This document shows, piece by piece, positions 32,433 through 44,265 of a stretch of 64,000 nucleotides of DNA. The DNA is taken from positions 16,154,516 through 16,218,515 of the forward strand of contig AP025066.1 in NCBI GenBank assembly GCA_036186865.1, in the 5' to 3' direction. The position numbers and the translations under genes are program-made. The DNA comes from Eustoma russellianum. Lineage: Eukaryota; Streptophyta; Magnoliopsida; Gentianales; Gentianaceae. The stretch's first letter is position 1; the number at the start of each line of letters is the position of its first letter. The notes under the pieces are model-generated. The model was not told the origin of the DNA, searched no databases, and saw only the letters and a list, made by a program, of their open reading frames with translations.

Positions 32433-33348
32433 TGGTAAATCCAAAAATTGTACCGTGATAAGTGTTTTCACCTCAGACAGTAATAGTCAATGTTGCTGTA
32501 CCCTACCATTGGCACTGGTCAGCTAGTTCGCTCTGCTCAGCCTCGTGTTACCCAGCCCATAGTTTAAGTCACCAAATTAGTGGGTCACGACTGATTCAGC
32601 TCGGCTCGGCAGGCGGTGAAAGGCCACGTCACTCACCTCAATTCAGCTGCACTTCGCAAGTTAGCTCAGAATATGCCACCCATACCTTGCCTCTAGGCCA
32701 CACCGTCAAGGGGGTGCACCGCAGGTACGCCAGGACAGATGTCTGCCAACAAGCGACCCTAGTCATGCACCACTACACGTGGCGCCATGTGGCCACCACG
32801 TAGACCAAGTCAGCCGACGGGGCAGCTAGATGTCATCGCCCGGCAACTCATCATCAATGCACTACTCGGCCCATCATATAAAAGGGAAGGAATCCCCCGG
32901 GAAAGGGATTCGATCGGTAAATCAAACACAAAACTGAAAGGCCAAGCTCACAGCCTTTACCACCATAAAACAGCCACCTATCCAGCAGGGTGAAACCTAA
33001 AACAGGTTACTCTGCCTTGTAATTTCCATCAACCATCATGTATATGCACATGACTAATTTGAGCATCGGAGGGTTTTTTTCTTAGGCTGCAGCTCTGGGA
33101 TGGCTAATGTCGTTTCTCCCTGTGCAGGTTTCTAGGAATACTATCTCAGGCAACAAACTGCGTCTCCTGCTAATGGCATGATCATACCGGTCATCTCTTA
33201 TCGTGATAGCTCCGTAACATCTAACGTCGTTTCTCCCGCATAGGTTTCTGGGAATATTATCTCGGGCAACCAACTGCGTCTCCATAAGATGCCAACGGCG
33301 TCGTCACATGCTCATCTCTGATCTTTTAGTGAAGATCCGACTTTGTCA
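32433..33348. mobile_element. Solo LTR, 916 bp
   Basis: TGGTAAATCC...GACTTTGTCA is flanked by a perfect 5-bp duplication ATCAC (32428-32432 and 33349-33353). Arm 1 has the uninterrupted site at about 4805-4812. A TATA box ATATAAAAGG lies near 32876. The 3' part contains a direct repeat (about 33107-33170 and 33224-33286, GTCGTTTCTCC...CAACTGCGTCTCC). Much of it is more GC-rich than its surroundings. No internal sequence remains, as expected after LTR-LTR recombination. The superfamily cannot be assigned. Confidence 0.85.
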
Positions 33349-34222
33349 ATCACTTAATTCAATATTTAAACCCAATTTGATACATAAACTACTTTTAAAA
33401 TCTATAACTCATTTCACACTTCTCAACATAATCTAATGAAAATAATATTTAAGAATGTCATATGTTTTGTTTTTCTTGTGACTTAGTTTTAACTAATTTG
33501 ATAAATGTCAAGTATGAAAATAATATTTTTAATATTTTATAAAGATTTCTTTAGATTAACTAATAACATGAGGGTAAATCCAAGCAATATAATTCTTATC
33601 CTAACCATGTTTTACGAGCAATATAGGGCCCTTGTGACAGTATTTACTTAGCTGTCGTAGCTTCATCAGAAAAATAGTATAATAATTTGTAGGTGCAGCA
33701 ATGTTTGATATATGTTGTAAATCTGTTTTGCCAAAGCATATTTATCTCGAAGACATTTTCTTTATTCCAATTTTCCAACAGTTCCTAATTTTCCTTTCAA
33801 ATTGATTGTGGGATTGATACAGGAGAACTTAAAAACCCAGAAATACCCTTGAAAGTCCAAGCAGGAGCGGACAAGCTGCTTTATTTGGTATGCACTAAGC
33901 CCTATCCTGATTACTAATAAATATAAAGTAAAACCTTTTGCATATAATAATTACATTATTCATAAATGTTGATTCTTTTATAATAAAATTCGTATTACAA
34001 TGATTAAAATGTGTATCATATTAAGTTCATATTACCTTTATTGATAATTCATTGAATCAAAACTGAAACAAAATCAAATTGTACTAAATATCAATATATC
34101 TAAAAGGTCAAAAACTATTAATATATTTAAGCTCCAATAGACGCTTGGATGTTACATTTCCTCGTTGTGAGTTCGACAAATATACAGCATATGTTTCTAT
34201 TTGCAAGATGTGACTACAAATC
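33349..34222. other. Duplicated host arm 2, left part (non-coding)
   Basis: Aligns with 4812-5765 of arm 1, including CGAGCAATATAGGGCCCTTG and TGTTACATTTCCTC. No gene is seen. Confidence 0.75.
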
Positions 34223-35059
34223 TGTTATCATAGTCTATAAAGTTAATGGAAAGAAAAATAAAGGTGGATTGAAGTTTTAACAAGCAAGAATATCTTGGCA
34301 CATGACATGGATCGATCCATGTCTGAGTTGCATCGATCAATATGGCTTGAAAATGAAGATGAGTATTCTATTGGACATCGATCGATCGCATCGATCAATC
34401 AATGTACCCTGAGTGTAAAGTCTGAGTACACTGTCCAACATAGATCGATCATATGGATCGATCAATGTGCCTTCGATCGATACATAGATCGATCAAAGTA
34501 GCTTTGTTGATAAACTAGAGCATACTGTGAGACTTTGATCGATACATAGATCGAGCGATGCGGCTTGAGTGAAAAGTTGGAGCACACTGTGAGACATTGA
34601 TCGATGGATGGCATCGATCGATCGATGTGATTTACGATCGATCGATGTGACTTCAATCAATCGATGTGCTCAACAGGTGTAACTTTTTATATAAAGTTGT
34701 AACTTATGCACCAAGGGATATGTTCCAACCATGCATAGACGGTTTTGGACGTGTGAAAGAGGTTCAAGAGTCTATAGAAGGGCTCTTACAACACACTTTC
34801 AAGATGATCCTTAATCAAGTTTGATATAGCAATCAATATTGTTTTTTTTCTATATACATTCTCATTTGAAGGTTCATTGAGATTTCTACCTTATTGCTGA
34901 AATAAAAAATCTGTGGCTTGTAGTATCCTAGAATGAAATTTGCCTATAATCTTGCAGCAACTAATGGGGGCAAATATTACTTATGGAAAGTGTGTCTACA
35001 CGTCTCAATACATCAATCAACTACTACTTCAACTCCTATCTTGATTCGATTTCTTAACA
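34223..35059 (+). repeat. 5' LTR of copia-2
   Basis: TGTTATCATAG to TTCTTAACA. It contains an ATCGATCGATGT palindrome cluster at 34305-34670 with irregular spacing. Confidence 0.85.
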
Positions 35060-35690
35060 ATCTAAGGAATATCTTGAAGATGGATTCATAGACGTTTTTG
35101 AGTCAGGAGAGCATGAAGCTAGACCGATTTGATGACTCCAACTTCCTGCGATGGAAGGACAAGATGATGTTCTTGTTGACCGCGTTACAGTTGGGTACTG
35201 TTTAGACCCAAAACTGAAGGAATTGCCAACTCTACAAGACGAGGACCTAGAGCAGGTGAAACATGCATGGAGGAAGAGACAAGAGGATGAGGTGCTGTGT
35301 CGGCGACACATCCTCAAAAACCTGTTGGATCGTATCTACAAGCTATTCACATCTACATATCAGCGAAGGAGATATGAAACGCCTTGGAGTTCAAGTACAA
35401 CAACAAGAAACAAGGCGTGGACAAACTCCATGGGATGAAGTATTTTAATTTTAAAATGATTGAAAATTTTTCAATTATGGACCAAGTGCACGAGTTGCAT
35501 GTCATTGTTTCCAAGCTCAAAGAGTTGGATGTGGAAGTTTCTGAGTCATTACAAGTAGGAGGGATAATTGCAAAGCTTCCCCCTAGTTGGAATGACTACA
35601 GAAAAAAGTTACTGCACTCAACTAATCCTTTTCCCTTGAGCAACTTCAGACACATTTGCATATAGAAAAAGAGACTCAAAACTTGCCAAA
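35060..35690 (+). pseudogene. Copia-2 Gag, frameshifted
   Basis: MKLDRFDDSNFLRWKDKMMF (from 35113) is the typical copia Gag N-terminus, followed by a stop (TAG). The domain continues in other frames (VKHAWRKRQEDEVLCRRHIL at about 35257-35316, then FKMIENFSIMDQVHELHVIV and GGIIAKLPPSWNDYRKKLLH up to 35630). At least three frame changes interrupt it. Confidence 0.8.
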
Positions 35691-37176
35691 AGACATGTTT
35701 CTGAAGATGCACCAAAAGTACATTATATCGAAGGGAAATCAAGTAGTTGGAGTGGAAACAAAAGAAAGAACTCCGAAACATCTAGAAAATTCCAAGAAAG
35801 GCAAAAGATGTTACAATTGTGGCAAGAAAGAACATTTGAAGAAGGGCTGTTGGTTTCGAAAGAAACAAAAACAGGGTGTTAGTTTCCAACATGCCAATAG
35901 TGTTAATATGGTTGATGTTGGAACCGATGATCTAGTTGCAATGGTCTCCGATTTGCATGTCGGTATGGTGACTGAGCTGCATATGGCTACGAACAAAATC
36001 ACAAATGGCTGGTGGTTTGATTCGGATGCAATTGTACATGTTTGCAACAACAAGGATCTATTCAAGACCTATCAAGTTGTAGATAATAGCCAGCAAGTTC
36101 TCATGGGAAACCACAGCGCTACAGAAGTCTTGGGTAAAGATTGTATAGAGTTAGACTTTACTTCTGGGAAAAAGTTGTTATTAGTCAACGTTCTACATGT
36201 ATCCGAGATTTCAAAGAATCTTGTTTCTGCAAACTTAGTTCGTAAAAACAGGTTCAAGATTGTAATAGAAGGGGACAAAACTATAATATCCAAAAATGGG
36301 ATCTTTGTAGGCAAGGGTTACTCTTGCGACAGGATGTTTAAATTGAGCATAAACAAAATTCCTGCAACTTGTGCTTACTCTGTTGATTCTTTTTTTTTTT
36401 CATTATGGCATGATAAGCTTATGCATGTAAGTAGTGCAACCATTAAATTTATGTATAAGCATGCCTTAATTTCTTATAAAGATGAAAATGAAAGAACGTT
36501 TGAGATTTGCATACAAGCGCAAAAGACAAATAAACCATTTCTGAAGGTTGAAAGGAAAACAGAACTCTTAGAACTTATTCATTCGAATATTTGCAAACTG
36601 AATGATGTTTTGACCCAAGGAGGAAATAGATATTTCATCAATTTCATTGATGATGTCTACAGATATACGTATGTATATTTGCTAAGGCATTAGGATGAAT
36701 CTTTTGACATGTTCAAAGTTTACAAAATGGAAGTTTAAAATCAATTGGGATTGAAAATAAAAGTTCTAAGAAGTGACCATGGTGGTGAATACTCCCCTCT
36801 TGAATTTAATCAATTCTGTGAGGAGAATGGTATCATACACCAAAAAAGTGCTGCTTATACACCCCAACCGAATGGTTTGGCTGAAAGAAAAAATAGAAGT
36901 TTTGTTGACATGCTGAATGAAATGTTATTAAATTCTGCTTTGCCAAAGAATTGGTGGGGAGAAGCCTTATTGAAGGCTTGTCATATTCATAATAGAATTA
37001 CTTCTAAAAAGTTTAAGGTTTCTCCATATGAAATATGGAATAAACAAAGACCAAATCTAAGGTATCTTAGAGTTTGGGGCTGTCTAGCCTATTATAGAGT
37101 TCCGAATCCAAAAAGAACTAAGTTGGGGCCAAGAGCTCTCAAAGGTGTTTTTTATTGGATATGCTTAAAGCTCTAA
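35691..37176 (+). pseudogene. Copia-2 zinc knuckle, protease and integrase
   Basis: A CCHC knuckle CYNCGKKEHLKKGC is followed by a protease whose active site reads WWFDSDAIVHVC where DSGA is expected, so the conserved Gly is lost. The integrase zinc-finger start LWHDKLMHVSSATIKFMYKH and the first catalytic Asp block FINFIDDVYRYTYVY follow. A stop at 36691-36693 separates these from the second part, LRSDHGGEYSPLEFNQFCEE and QPNGLAERKNRSFVDML, which keep Asp and Glu. The frame shifts again near 37150. Confidence 0.85.
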
Positions 37177-37195
37177 AGCATATAGGACTCCAGAC

Positions 37196-38920
37196 ATGGA
37201 ATCCAATGTGGTTGTTGAATCAAGAGATGTTGAATTTCTTGAGAATAAGTTCTTAAGAACATACTCAAATCAAGATTCAACAAGTGAAAATTTGAATGAA
37301 CCTATAGTTGGAGATTTCTCTAATAGTCCTTCTAGTGTTGAACCAAATCAAAGTTCCCCAACTGAGGTTAGGAGAAGTCAACGAGTTAGGAAGGAAAACT
37401 ATTTACATCCAGATTTCATTTCTTCACAATCTGTTACTTTCTTAGTCGAATGTAATAAGACAATGGTATTTAATCAAATACCAATTGTACTAAGTGTTGA
37501 AGATGATCCTAAATCCTATAAGGAGGCGATACACTCACGAGATGCATCATTTTAGAAGGAAGAAATTGATGATGAGATGAATTCATTATTCTCTAACAAT
37601 ACGTTGGTTCTCACTTATTTGCCTCCAAGTTCCAAAGCATTTGGATGTAAATGGATGTTTCGAAGAAAATATAATACGGATGACTCAATTCAACCTTTCA
37701 AGGCTAGATTGGTTTCCAAGGGATTTAGATGACGAGAAGGGATAGATTTTTTTGATACATATGCTCCCGTTGCAAGAATAATGTCTATTAGAATGTTGAT
37801 AGCTTTAGTATCCATAAATAATCTATTTATTCATCAAATGGATGTTAAGACTGCATTTCTCAATGGTGATTTAGATGAAGAATACTATGTAAAACAACCA
37901 GAAGGTTTTGTTCTACCAGGTAATGGTGTGTAAATTGGTCAGGTCATTGTATGGTTTGAAACAATTACCGAAACAATGGCATGAAAAGTTTGGCACTACC
38001 ATTCTGAAGAATGGTTTCAAGCATAATAGTGTTGATAAGTGTGTATATTCCATGTATACGGATAAATATGGTGTTATTATTTGTTTGTACGTGGATGACA
38101 TGTTGATTGTTAGCACTAATATAGAAGCAATAACTGAAACTAAAAAGTATTTAACTTCATAATTCCACATAAAAGATTTGGATGAGGTAGATACTATCTT
38201 AGGGATAAAAGTGTCCAAATATAGTGGGAGTTTTGCACTTTGTCAATCTCATAATATAAGCAAAGTTTTGAATAAATTCGAATACTTGGAGATCAAAGAA
38301 GCAAACATGCCGTATGATGCCTCACACAAATTGACTGGACATATGGTAGAGTGGTAGCTCAACTTGAATATGCTAGTACAATTGGTAGTCTAATGTATGC
38401 TACATATTGCACTAGAATAGATATTGCCTTTGCGGTGCGCAAATTATCAAGGTATACTAGTAATCCTACAATGAACCATTAGAAGGCAATTGGACAAGTA
38501 CTTGGGTACTTGAAAAGAACTATGAATTACGGATTGTATCATAATAATTTTCCCTCTATGTTGGAGGGTTATAGTGATCCTAGTTGGATAACTAGTTTTG
38601 GTGATAACAAATCTATTATGGGTTGGGTGTTTACATTAGGTGGTGGTGCGGTTTCTTGGTCTTCAAAGAAATATACATGTATAACGCACTCCACCATGGA
38701 ATCCGAATTCATAGTGTTGGGATTTGCAGGTAAGGAAGTAGAATGGCTGAGAAATTTACTATTGGATATAGAGTTGTGGCCACAACCGATGCCAGCCATT
38801 TCATTACACTTTGATAGCCAAGCAACGATGTCTAGAGCTTATAGTAAAATCTATAACGGAAAATCTAGACATGTCAGCCTTAGACATGATTATGTAAGGA
38901 AACTAATACGGATGGTATAA
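37196..38920 (+). pseudogene. Copia-2 reverse transcriptase and RNase H
   Basis: Pieces in order are a linker with SQRVRKENYLHPDF, an RT start around 37560-37900 (MDVKTAFLNGDLDEEYYVKQ), KLVRSLYGLKQLPKQWHEKF and the catalytic LYVDDMLIVS (37908-38162). RNase H follows with EGYSDPSWITSFGDNKSIMG, TMESEFIVLG and DSQATMSRAYSKIYNGKSRH (38510-38920). Stops at 37553, 37729, 38160 and 38355 break it. Confidence 0.85.
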
Positions 38921-39551
38921 TAGCCATTGCATATGTCAAATCCTACAATAATCTAGCAGATTCGTTGACAAAAAGCCTTTCAAAAGACTCGGTACAAAGT
39001 ACATCTTTGGGATGGGGTTAAGACATTGGTATAAGTTCACTTGTGATGGAAACTTAACTTTTCCTAGCATACCACTAGTCAATGGTTCAATGGGTAATAA
39101 CAAGTCACAAAGTGAAGGATTAAAACAGTAAGAATAATCTTTAAAGAACAAATAGCACTTTATTGATCTTTAAAGAATTGGAATATTAGTGTCAGAGGAG
39201 GGTGAGTGTTAAAGCACTCTTAATGTAGGATTAAGAGGAAATATCTTAATCATCACCTATATGAACATGGGAAGTGGTGCCGCTTCGACAAGCAAAGATC
39301 TTGAAATGTTCATGAATACTATGGGAAGCACAAGACCATAAAGTATGGTCTAAGATGAACTTCTAGAGAGAATGTTGTTTCATGTGTATAATTTTTCCGG
39401 TTCGAACATATAGGAATCTGATTCAAGGCATTCATGCTATCAAGATTTTGTTAGAACTTTGAAGTGTTATACTAATAAGAGGTTCAAATCGAAAGATACT
39501 TCTTAGATGCATGAATTGTCATAAATTGCTTTACAAACTAAGTGGGAGGAT
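38921..39551 (+). other. Copia-2 3' untranslated region and polypurine tract
   Basis: Residual RNase H tail (LADSLTKSL-like near 38955), then non-coding DNA. AGTGGGAGGA at 39541-39550 next to the 3' LTR is the polypurine tract. Confidence 0.7.
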
Positions 39552-40348
39552 TGTTATAATTGTTTGTAAAGGCAATGGAAAGAAAAATGAATGTGACTGG
39601 AGTTTAAATAAGCAAGAATAGCTTGGCACATAACATGGATCGATCCATGTCTTAGTTAGATCGATCCATGTGGCTTGAAAATGAAGCTGAGTATTCTATT
39701 AGACATTGATCGATCGATGTGACATAGATCGATCACTTCGACTGATTGACGTACACTGAATGCAAAGTTGGAGTACATTGTCCAACATAGATCGATCACA
39801 TGGATCGATCGATATGACTTCGATCGATGCAGAGATCGATCGAAGTAGCTTGGTTGAAAAACTAGAGCACACTATGAGACTTTGATCGATACATTGATCG
39901 ATCGATGTGACTTGGGTGAAACGATGGAGCACACTGTGAGCATCGATCGATGTGCTCAACAGGTATGAATTTTCATCTAAAGTTGTAACTTATACACCAA
40001 GAGACATGTTCCAACCACCCATGGACGGTTTCGGACGTCTGAAAGAGGTTCAAGAGTCTATAAAAAGACTCTTATAACACATTTTCAAGATGATACTTAA
40101 TCAAGTTTGATCTAGCAATCAATATTCTTCTTTCTTCTATATACATTCTCATTTAAAAATTCATTGGAATTTCTATCTTATTGGCGAGATAAGAAATATG
40201 TGGCTTGTTGTATCCCCAGGAGAAAATTTGTCTATAACCCTGCAGCAACTTGTGGGGACAAATATTCCTTACGAAAAATGTGTCTGCACACCTCAAGCCA
40301 GTAATCAACTACTACTTCTACTCGTATCTTGATTCCATTTTCTTAACA
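39552..40348 (+). repeat. 3' LTR of copia-2
   Basis: TGTTATAATTG to TTCTTAACA, with the palindrome cluster at 39635-39955. Confidence 0.85.
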
Positions 40349-41663
40349 AGATCCTTATAGTTATATCATGTAACATTAGAGTCGCTGAACCAATTGGGAT
40401 AAATCATGTTAATTTTAATTAAATTGTGCATTTTTTATTTGAATATTTNNNNNNNNNNGATGAAATGCAGGAGCATATGCTCTCACCCTATTGTGTAAGG
40501 AACAGAAAAGGAACACAAAAAGGATTGGAAATACGATAAAGAAAAAAGGTTGATTTGTTTGAATGATTGAGCATCTGCGTTGTTTTTGTGACATAAGTCT
40601 CGTTGTCGTTCATTTTTTTTATTTTATTCAATGAATATAGGTTTCATCGACCATCAAAACAAATACATCTTGTAGGGTTATCGACGGCCGCTGCAGATTA
40701 GTGGCTTTCATTTGAAGAGAAAAGGAATACAAAAGTATTTTATTCAATGAATATGGCTTTCAAAAATTGAACACTTGGGATGAACCCCTCAAAAAATCAA
40801 ACAGTGGCTACGTTCTCTTCCCAAAAAAAAAGGCAACTGTCGGTAGAGTATAAAAAATACAAAATTTTTGCATGAAACAAAAATACCCTAGCCAGCAACT
40901 ATATATTTCATGATCGTTTAGACATAAACAAAACTATAAAACTAGTCAACTAGTCACCAGAATAACATCTTTTTATATTCATCACAGGTACGCGGGTTTC
41001 TTTGACTAACAAATTGTTGATCACGACACGAACAATATGACATCTAAAAGAAGAAGAACGAGTCAATTTTGTAGAACCTGTATATCTAAGGAAGACCGTC
41101 CGTAATATTTTATTTTATTTATATAAATTTGTAATTGTGATTAACATGATTAATTCTTCATTGCATTGTCACACATAGTAGGATGTGGTCCATTGAAAGC
41201 TTGGGCTTACATAGGTGAAGTTCATAGGTAATGGGTGGTGGTACCATCATCCTCATATAACTATGTATTTTTATCTCAAGTGCCAATGTGAGACAATATT
41301 CTAATTAATACATGTCCTCACGTGATAACGTGGCTTGACATATACACGCGCCTTAGAGCCCTCCCTCAATCACAAACCACAAGACGTGCATGAACAATTG
41401 GACTTGGTAAGGGTAGACAATAAATGGCCAACCATGATCAAAGCAAGGTGTGACTCCACAACTTAAACTTGCTCTGATACCATACTGAAGTTTGAGCTTA
41501 CATAATATGAGGCTCATATACACTCAAAACATTAAGACAACGGGTGGTGTACCTCATCCTTATATAAACTATGTATTTTATATCAAAGTGGCCAATGTGT
41601 TACAATATTTAAATATGGTCTATGTAAAAACAATGAGTTAGTTTCCGAACAAACTTTTTGGAG
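40349..41663. other. Duplicated host arm 2, continued; empty site of gypsy-A
   Basis: Aligns with 5766-6347 and 15967-16890. The uninterrupted gypsy-A target ATCGACGGCCGCTGCAGATT is at 40680-40699. A 10-N gap (40449-40458) corresponds to 9 bp in arm 1. A TRIM-like repeat at 41190-41600 matches 16425-16830. No gene is seen. Confidence 0.8.
41190..41600 (-). repeat. TRIM-like repeat (paralogue of 16425-16830)
   Basis: It contains CAATCACAAACCACAAG, AATAAATGGCCAACCATG and GCTCTGATACCAT, in the same order and arm position as the arm-1 copy. Confidence 0.5.
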
Positions 41664-41674
41664 GACTAAGTGTG

Positions 41675-41726
<52 letters not shown>

Positions 41727-41829
41727 TAAAAAAAAATTGGGGAGGGGAATCGAACTCGAGACCCAGGGATGGGATAAATGCTACTCAACCGCTAGACCTA
41801 AAGGTTTTTCGCAATGTGTGTGTCTATAT

Positions 41830-41884
<55 letters not shown>
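41664..41884 (-). repeat. tRNA-derived SINE-like sequence between TA microsatellites
   Basis: The minus strand has GGTCTAGCGGTTGAGTAGC (A-box-like) and GAGTTCGATTCCCC (B-box-like). It is flanked by two copies of a TGTGTGTCTATATATATA segment (starting about 41668 and 41815) that look like a target duplication in a microsatellite. Arm 1 lacks it at about 16885. Confidence 0.5.
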
Positions 41885-41885
<1 letters not shown>

Positions 41886-42700
41886 ATATACGCCTCGCGA
41901 AACGAACATGGTGGCTCATTATTTGAGTCAATATGCTCGCATGCATCCACTTCCTCAACGTTTCAATTCGGCAGATCAATTACCCTTCACGGCTCGTGGA
42001 CATTATTATATTGATGGAGTCATTCATGTGCTCAGAACATAACAAAGGGGCCTATACAGTCTCTCTCGTTGCCTGCATTGCTATTATGCAGGCAACTCTG
42101 GTATGCGATGCCACTACTCTTTCGTTTTGCTTTCTTATGATTCATTGGAGAATAGCTTTGCATTGTTATCCGTTGCCCGTAGTCTCTGAACCACGGGCAA
42201 CCTTGGTGCGTGTTTGGAGACACTGCTTCACTTTTAGTTGCGCTATTTCTTTGCTACATACTTACACTTTTCTTGCTGTTTTGTGCCGAGGAACACTGCT
42301 CACGCTATGTTGGTTAATGAGACGGGGATCCACTTTACTACATCAACAGTGGCTTAAAAGGGGAGATTCAACGAATCTTGGGCTGGACCTCCACAATCGC
42401 TCCACAGATCCATCGCCATCAACTATATTTGCATTACAATACACATTCACTATGTATCAATGTTTAAGGTCCAATTGTATAAATATGTACGCTTTTTCCT
42501 TCGCCAAGGTTTTATCCACAAGGGTGGTTTTACTTGGCAAGGTTTTAATGCGGCATATCATATATAATTGGCAAACGTACCCTATATCGGCTTTTGTCTA
42601 TTGGTTTTTGTTTCATATACTTTATGTAATATGGTCACCTCCGCCATAAGTGAGACTTGATTCTTAATAAAAAGTTCGCTTTTATTAAAAAAAAATATCA
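41885..42700 (+). mobile_element. 3' end of a non-LTR (L1-type) LINE
   Basis: MVAHYLSQYARM near 41910 resembles the RNase H C-terminus of plant LINEs (the REANxVAHxLA block). About 700 bp without a credible gene follows, then AATAAAAAGTTCGCTTTTAT and a short poly-A (about 42688-42697). Arm 1 lacks it. The open frame 41933-42649 inside it looks accidental. Confidence 0.5.
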
Positions 42701-43009
42701 TTAGTAATGAGGCAAATGTCGTATAATATCTGTGCTTAAGTCATACTCCCAAAGACACCGTCGTAACAACTATTGACTTAGCAAAATGATTAGCATTGAA
42801 CATTTCTTAGCATGTTCAACGGTCAAAAGATAACATCTAATTTGTATTTATTTTATCCTAGATTAACCTCAATCGATCTCTGACCAGTGGTCAATTGTGC
42901 AGTTGAGCGTGGTAAAAGTCAGAAATTATACAAGAAATAGTGATGGAGTAAAAGACATGTAGATTGATTTAGGATAGTCTGGATATAAGAGAAGTTTCTA
43001 TGAAATATA
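42701..43009. other. Host arm 2; empty site of the SINE and copia-1
   Basis: 42789-42805 is the single, uninterrupted copy of the 17-bp target duplicated around the SINE in arm 1. The following ~150 bp match 18674-18850. No gene is seen. Confidence 0.8.
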
Positions 43010-44265
43010 CATGCAAAAACATCCATTCGTACGCCTGTAGGGAATACGGACTTCTTCCTGCAGGAGGTAGGCCTCCATCAAGGGTCTGCTTTGAGTCAAT
43101 TTCTTTTCAAAGTTATCCTAAACGAGTTGTCAAAGCCGATCCAGTGGGCAGTCGCAGAAAATAGACATATCGTGAGTATAAGTCTAGAGGAGTGGAGAAG
43201 TGTTTTAGAGAGCAAAGCCCTAAGTATTAGTCATTCTAAGACCGATTTTCTACATTGCGACTTCAGCGGCGCAGCTGACGGTGAGAATAGTCAGCTCACC
43301 ATCGAGGGCCTAACGGTACCACAGTTAAGTAAGTTCAAGTACCTAGGATTTTTTGTACAGCAAGATGGAGACATAGATAGTGACGTAGCACACTGAGTTC
43401 AAGCAGGTTGGTGTAGGTGGAGGGCGACCTTAGGAGTATTATATGACAAGAATTTTCCAACTAAATTAAAGGAAAAATTTTGTACGATGGCAGTGCGGCC
43501 AGCAATATTACATGGAACACACTGATAGGTCATCAAGAGGACACAATCGCAGAAGATGGAAGTTGCAAAGATGAGGATGTTGTGGTGGATGTGTGGGCAA
43601 AAACAGCTAGACCGGATAAGAAACGAGGTATTTACGGAAAGGTAAGAGGCAGCTGGTATATGATATAAGATAAGGGAGGGGAGACTGAGATGGTTTGGGT
43701 AAGTCAAGAGGAGACAGACAACAGTGTCTGTCAGAGCAGTTGAAAGCCTCATTGTAGAAGGGGAATAGGAGTGAAGGCAGACCCAAACTAACTTGAGATG
43801 AACGAATTAGACATGAGCTACTAGATTTGCACCTTCCTGAGGACATGGTCCTGGATAAGAGTTCATGGAGGCAGAGGATTAAGGTTAAGGAGGTTTAGAC
43901 AGGATACAGGGGCACCTTAAAGCATACTTTGGGGCTTAGATATTATCTACACTTTAGGTCGACTTTGGACTTTTTTGTTTTTATCTTTGTCTTTCATTAT
44001 TTGTGCATATACATAGTTAGGGCTATTTTATTATCGAAAGCTTTCTATTTGTTAAATTCCTTTACTAGTACACTAACATACCATATTCCTATTATTATGT
44101 CATCTATTCAGGTACATATAGAGCCGGGGCCTCACTGTAAGCAAACTCTCTATCCCTTGAGATGGAGGTATTGTTTGCCTGTCTCTCACCCTTCCCACAC
44201 CCTAACGGTAACTTCTGGTGTCATTGAGATATACTAGATATAATTGTTGTTGTTTTGTTGTTGTT
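43010..44265 (+). mobile_element. RTE-type LINE remnant
   Basis: LHQGSALSQFLFKVILNELS-like RT sequence is followed by SLEEWRSVLESKALSISHSK, TDFLHCDFSGAADGENSQLT and LSKFKYLGFFVQQDGDIDSD (43060-43396). A stop follows at 43394-43396. Degenerate RT-tail sequence (AVRPAILHGT-like, then RRLRWFG-like) runs to about 43900, and a GTTGTTGTTTTGTTGTTG tail ends at about 44265. This is the order and tail of plant RTE elements. The catalytic FADD block expected between ELSKPIQ and EEWRSVLE is missing. Confidence 0.75.

Larger units (their letters stand above)
34223..40348 (+). mobile_element. Copia-2: old Ty1/copia element, 6126 bp
   Basis: LTRs are 34223-35059 and 39552-40348. Target flanks are AAATC and AGATC (4 of 5 match), and arm 1 has the intact site AAGATCCTTATAG at about 5765. 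The two LTRs are strongly diverged by eye, with many substitutions and indels, so the insertion is old. All pol domains are recognisable but broken by stops and frameshifts. No convincing primer binding site follows the 5' LTR. Confidence 0.9.

Noticed and set aside
32462..32803. 113-residue plus-strand frame
   Set aside because: It lies wholly inside the solo LTR and shows no domain.
41725..41812. Possible tRNA gene on the minus strand
   Set aside because: A-box and B-box-like segments are present, but no full cloverleaf or acceptor stem is evident, and it is flanked by apparent target duplications, so SINE-like is a better reading.
41933..42649. 238-residue open frame
   Set aside because: It matches no family I recognise, has a Cys/Leu/Phe-rich random-looking composition and lies in the 3' region of a LINE fragment absent from the paralogous arm.
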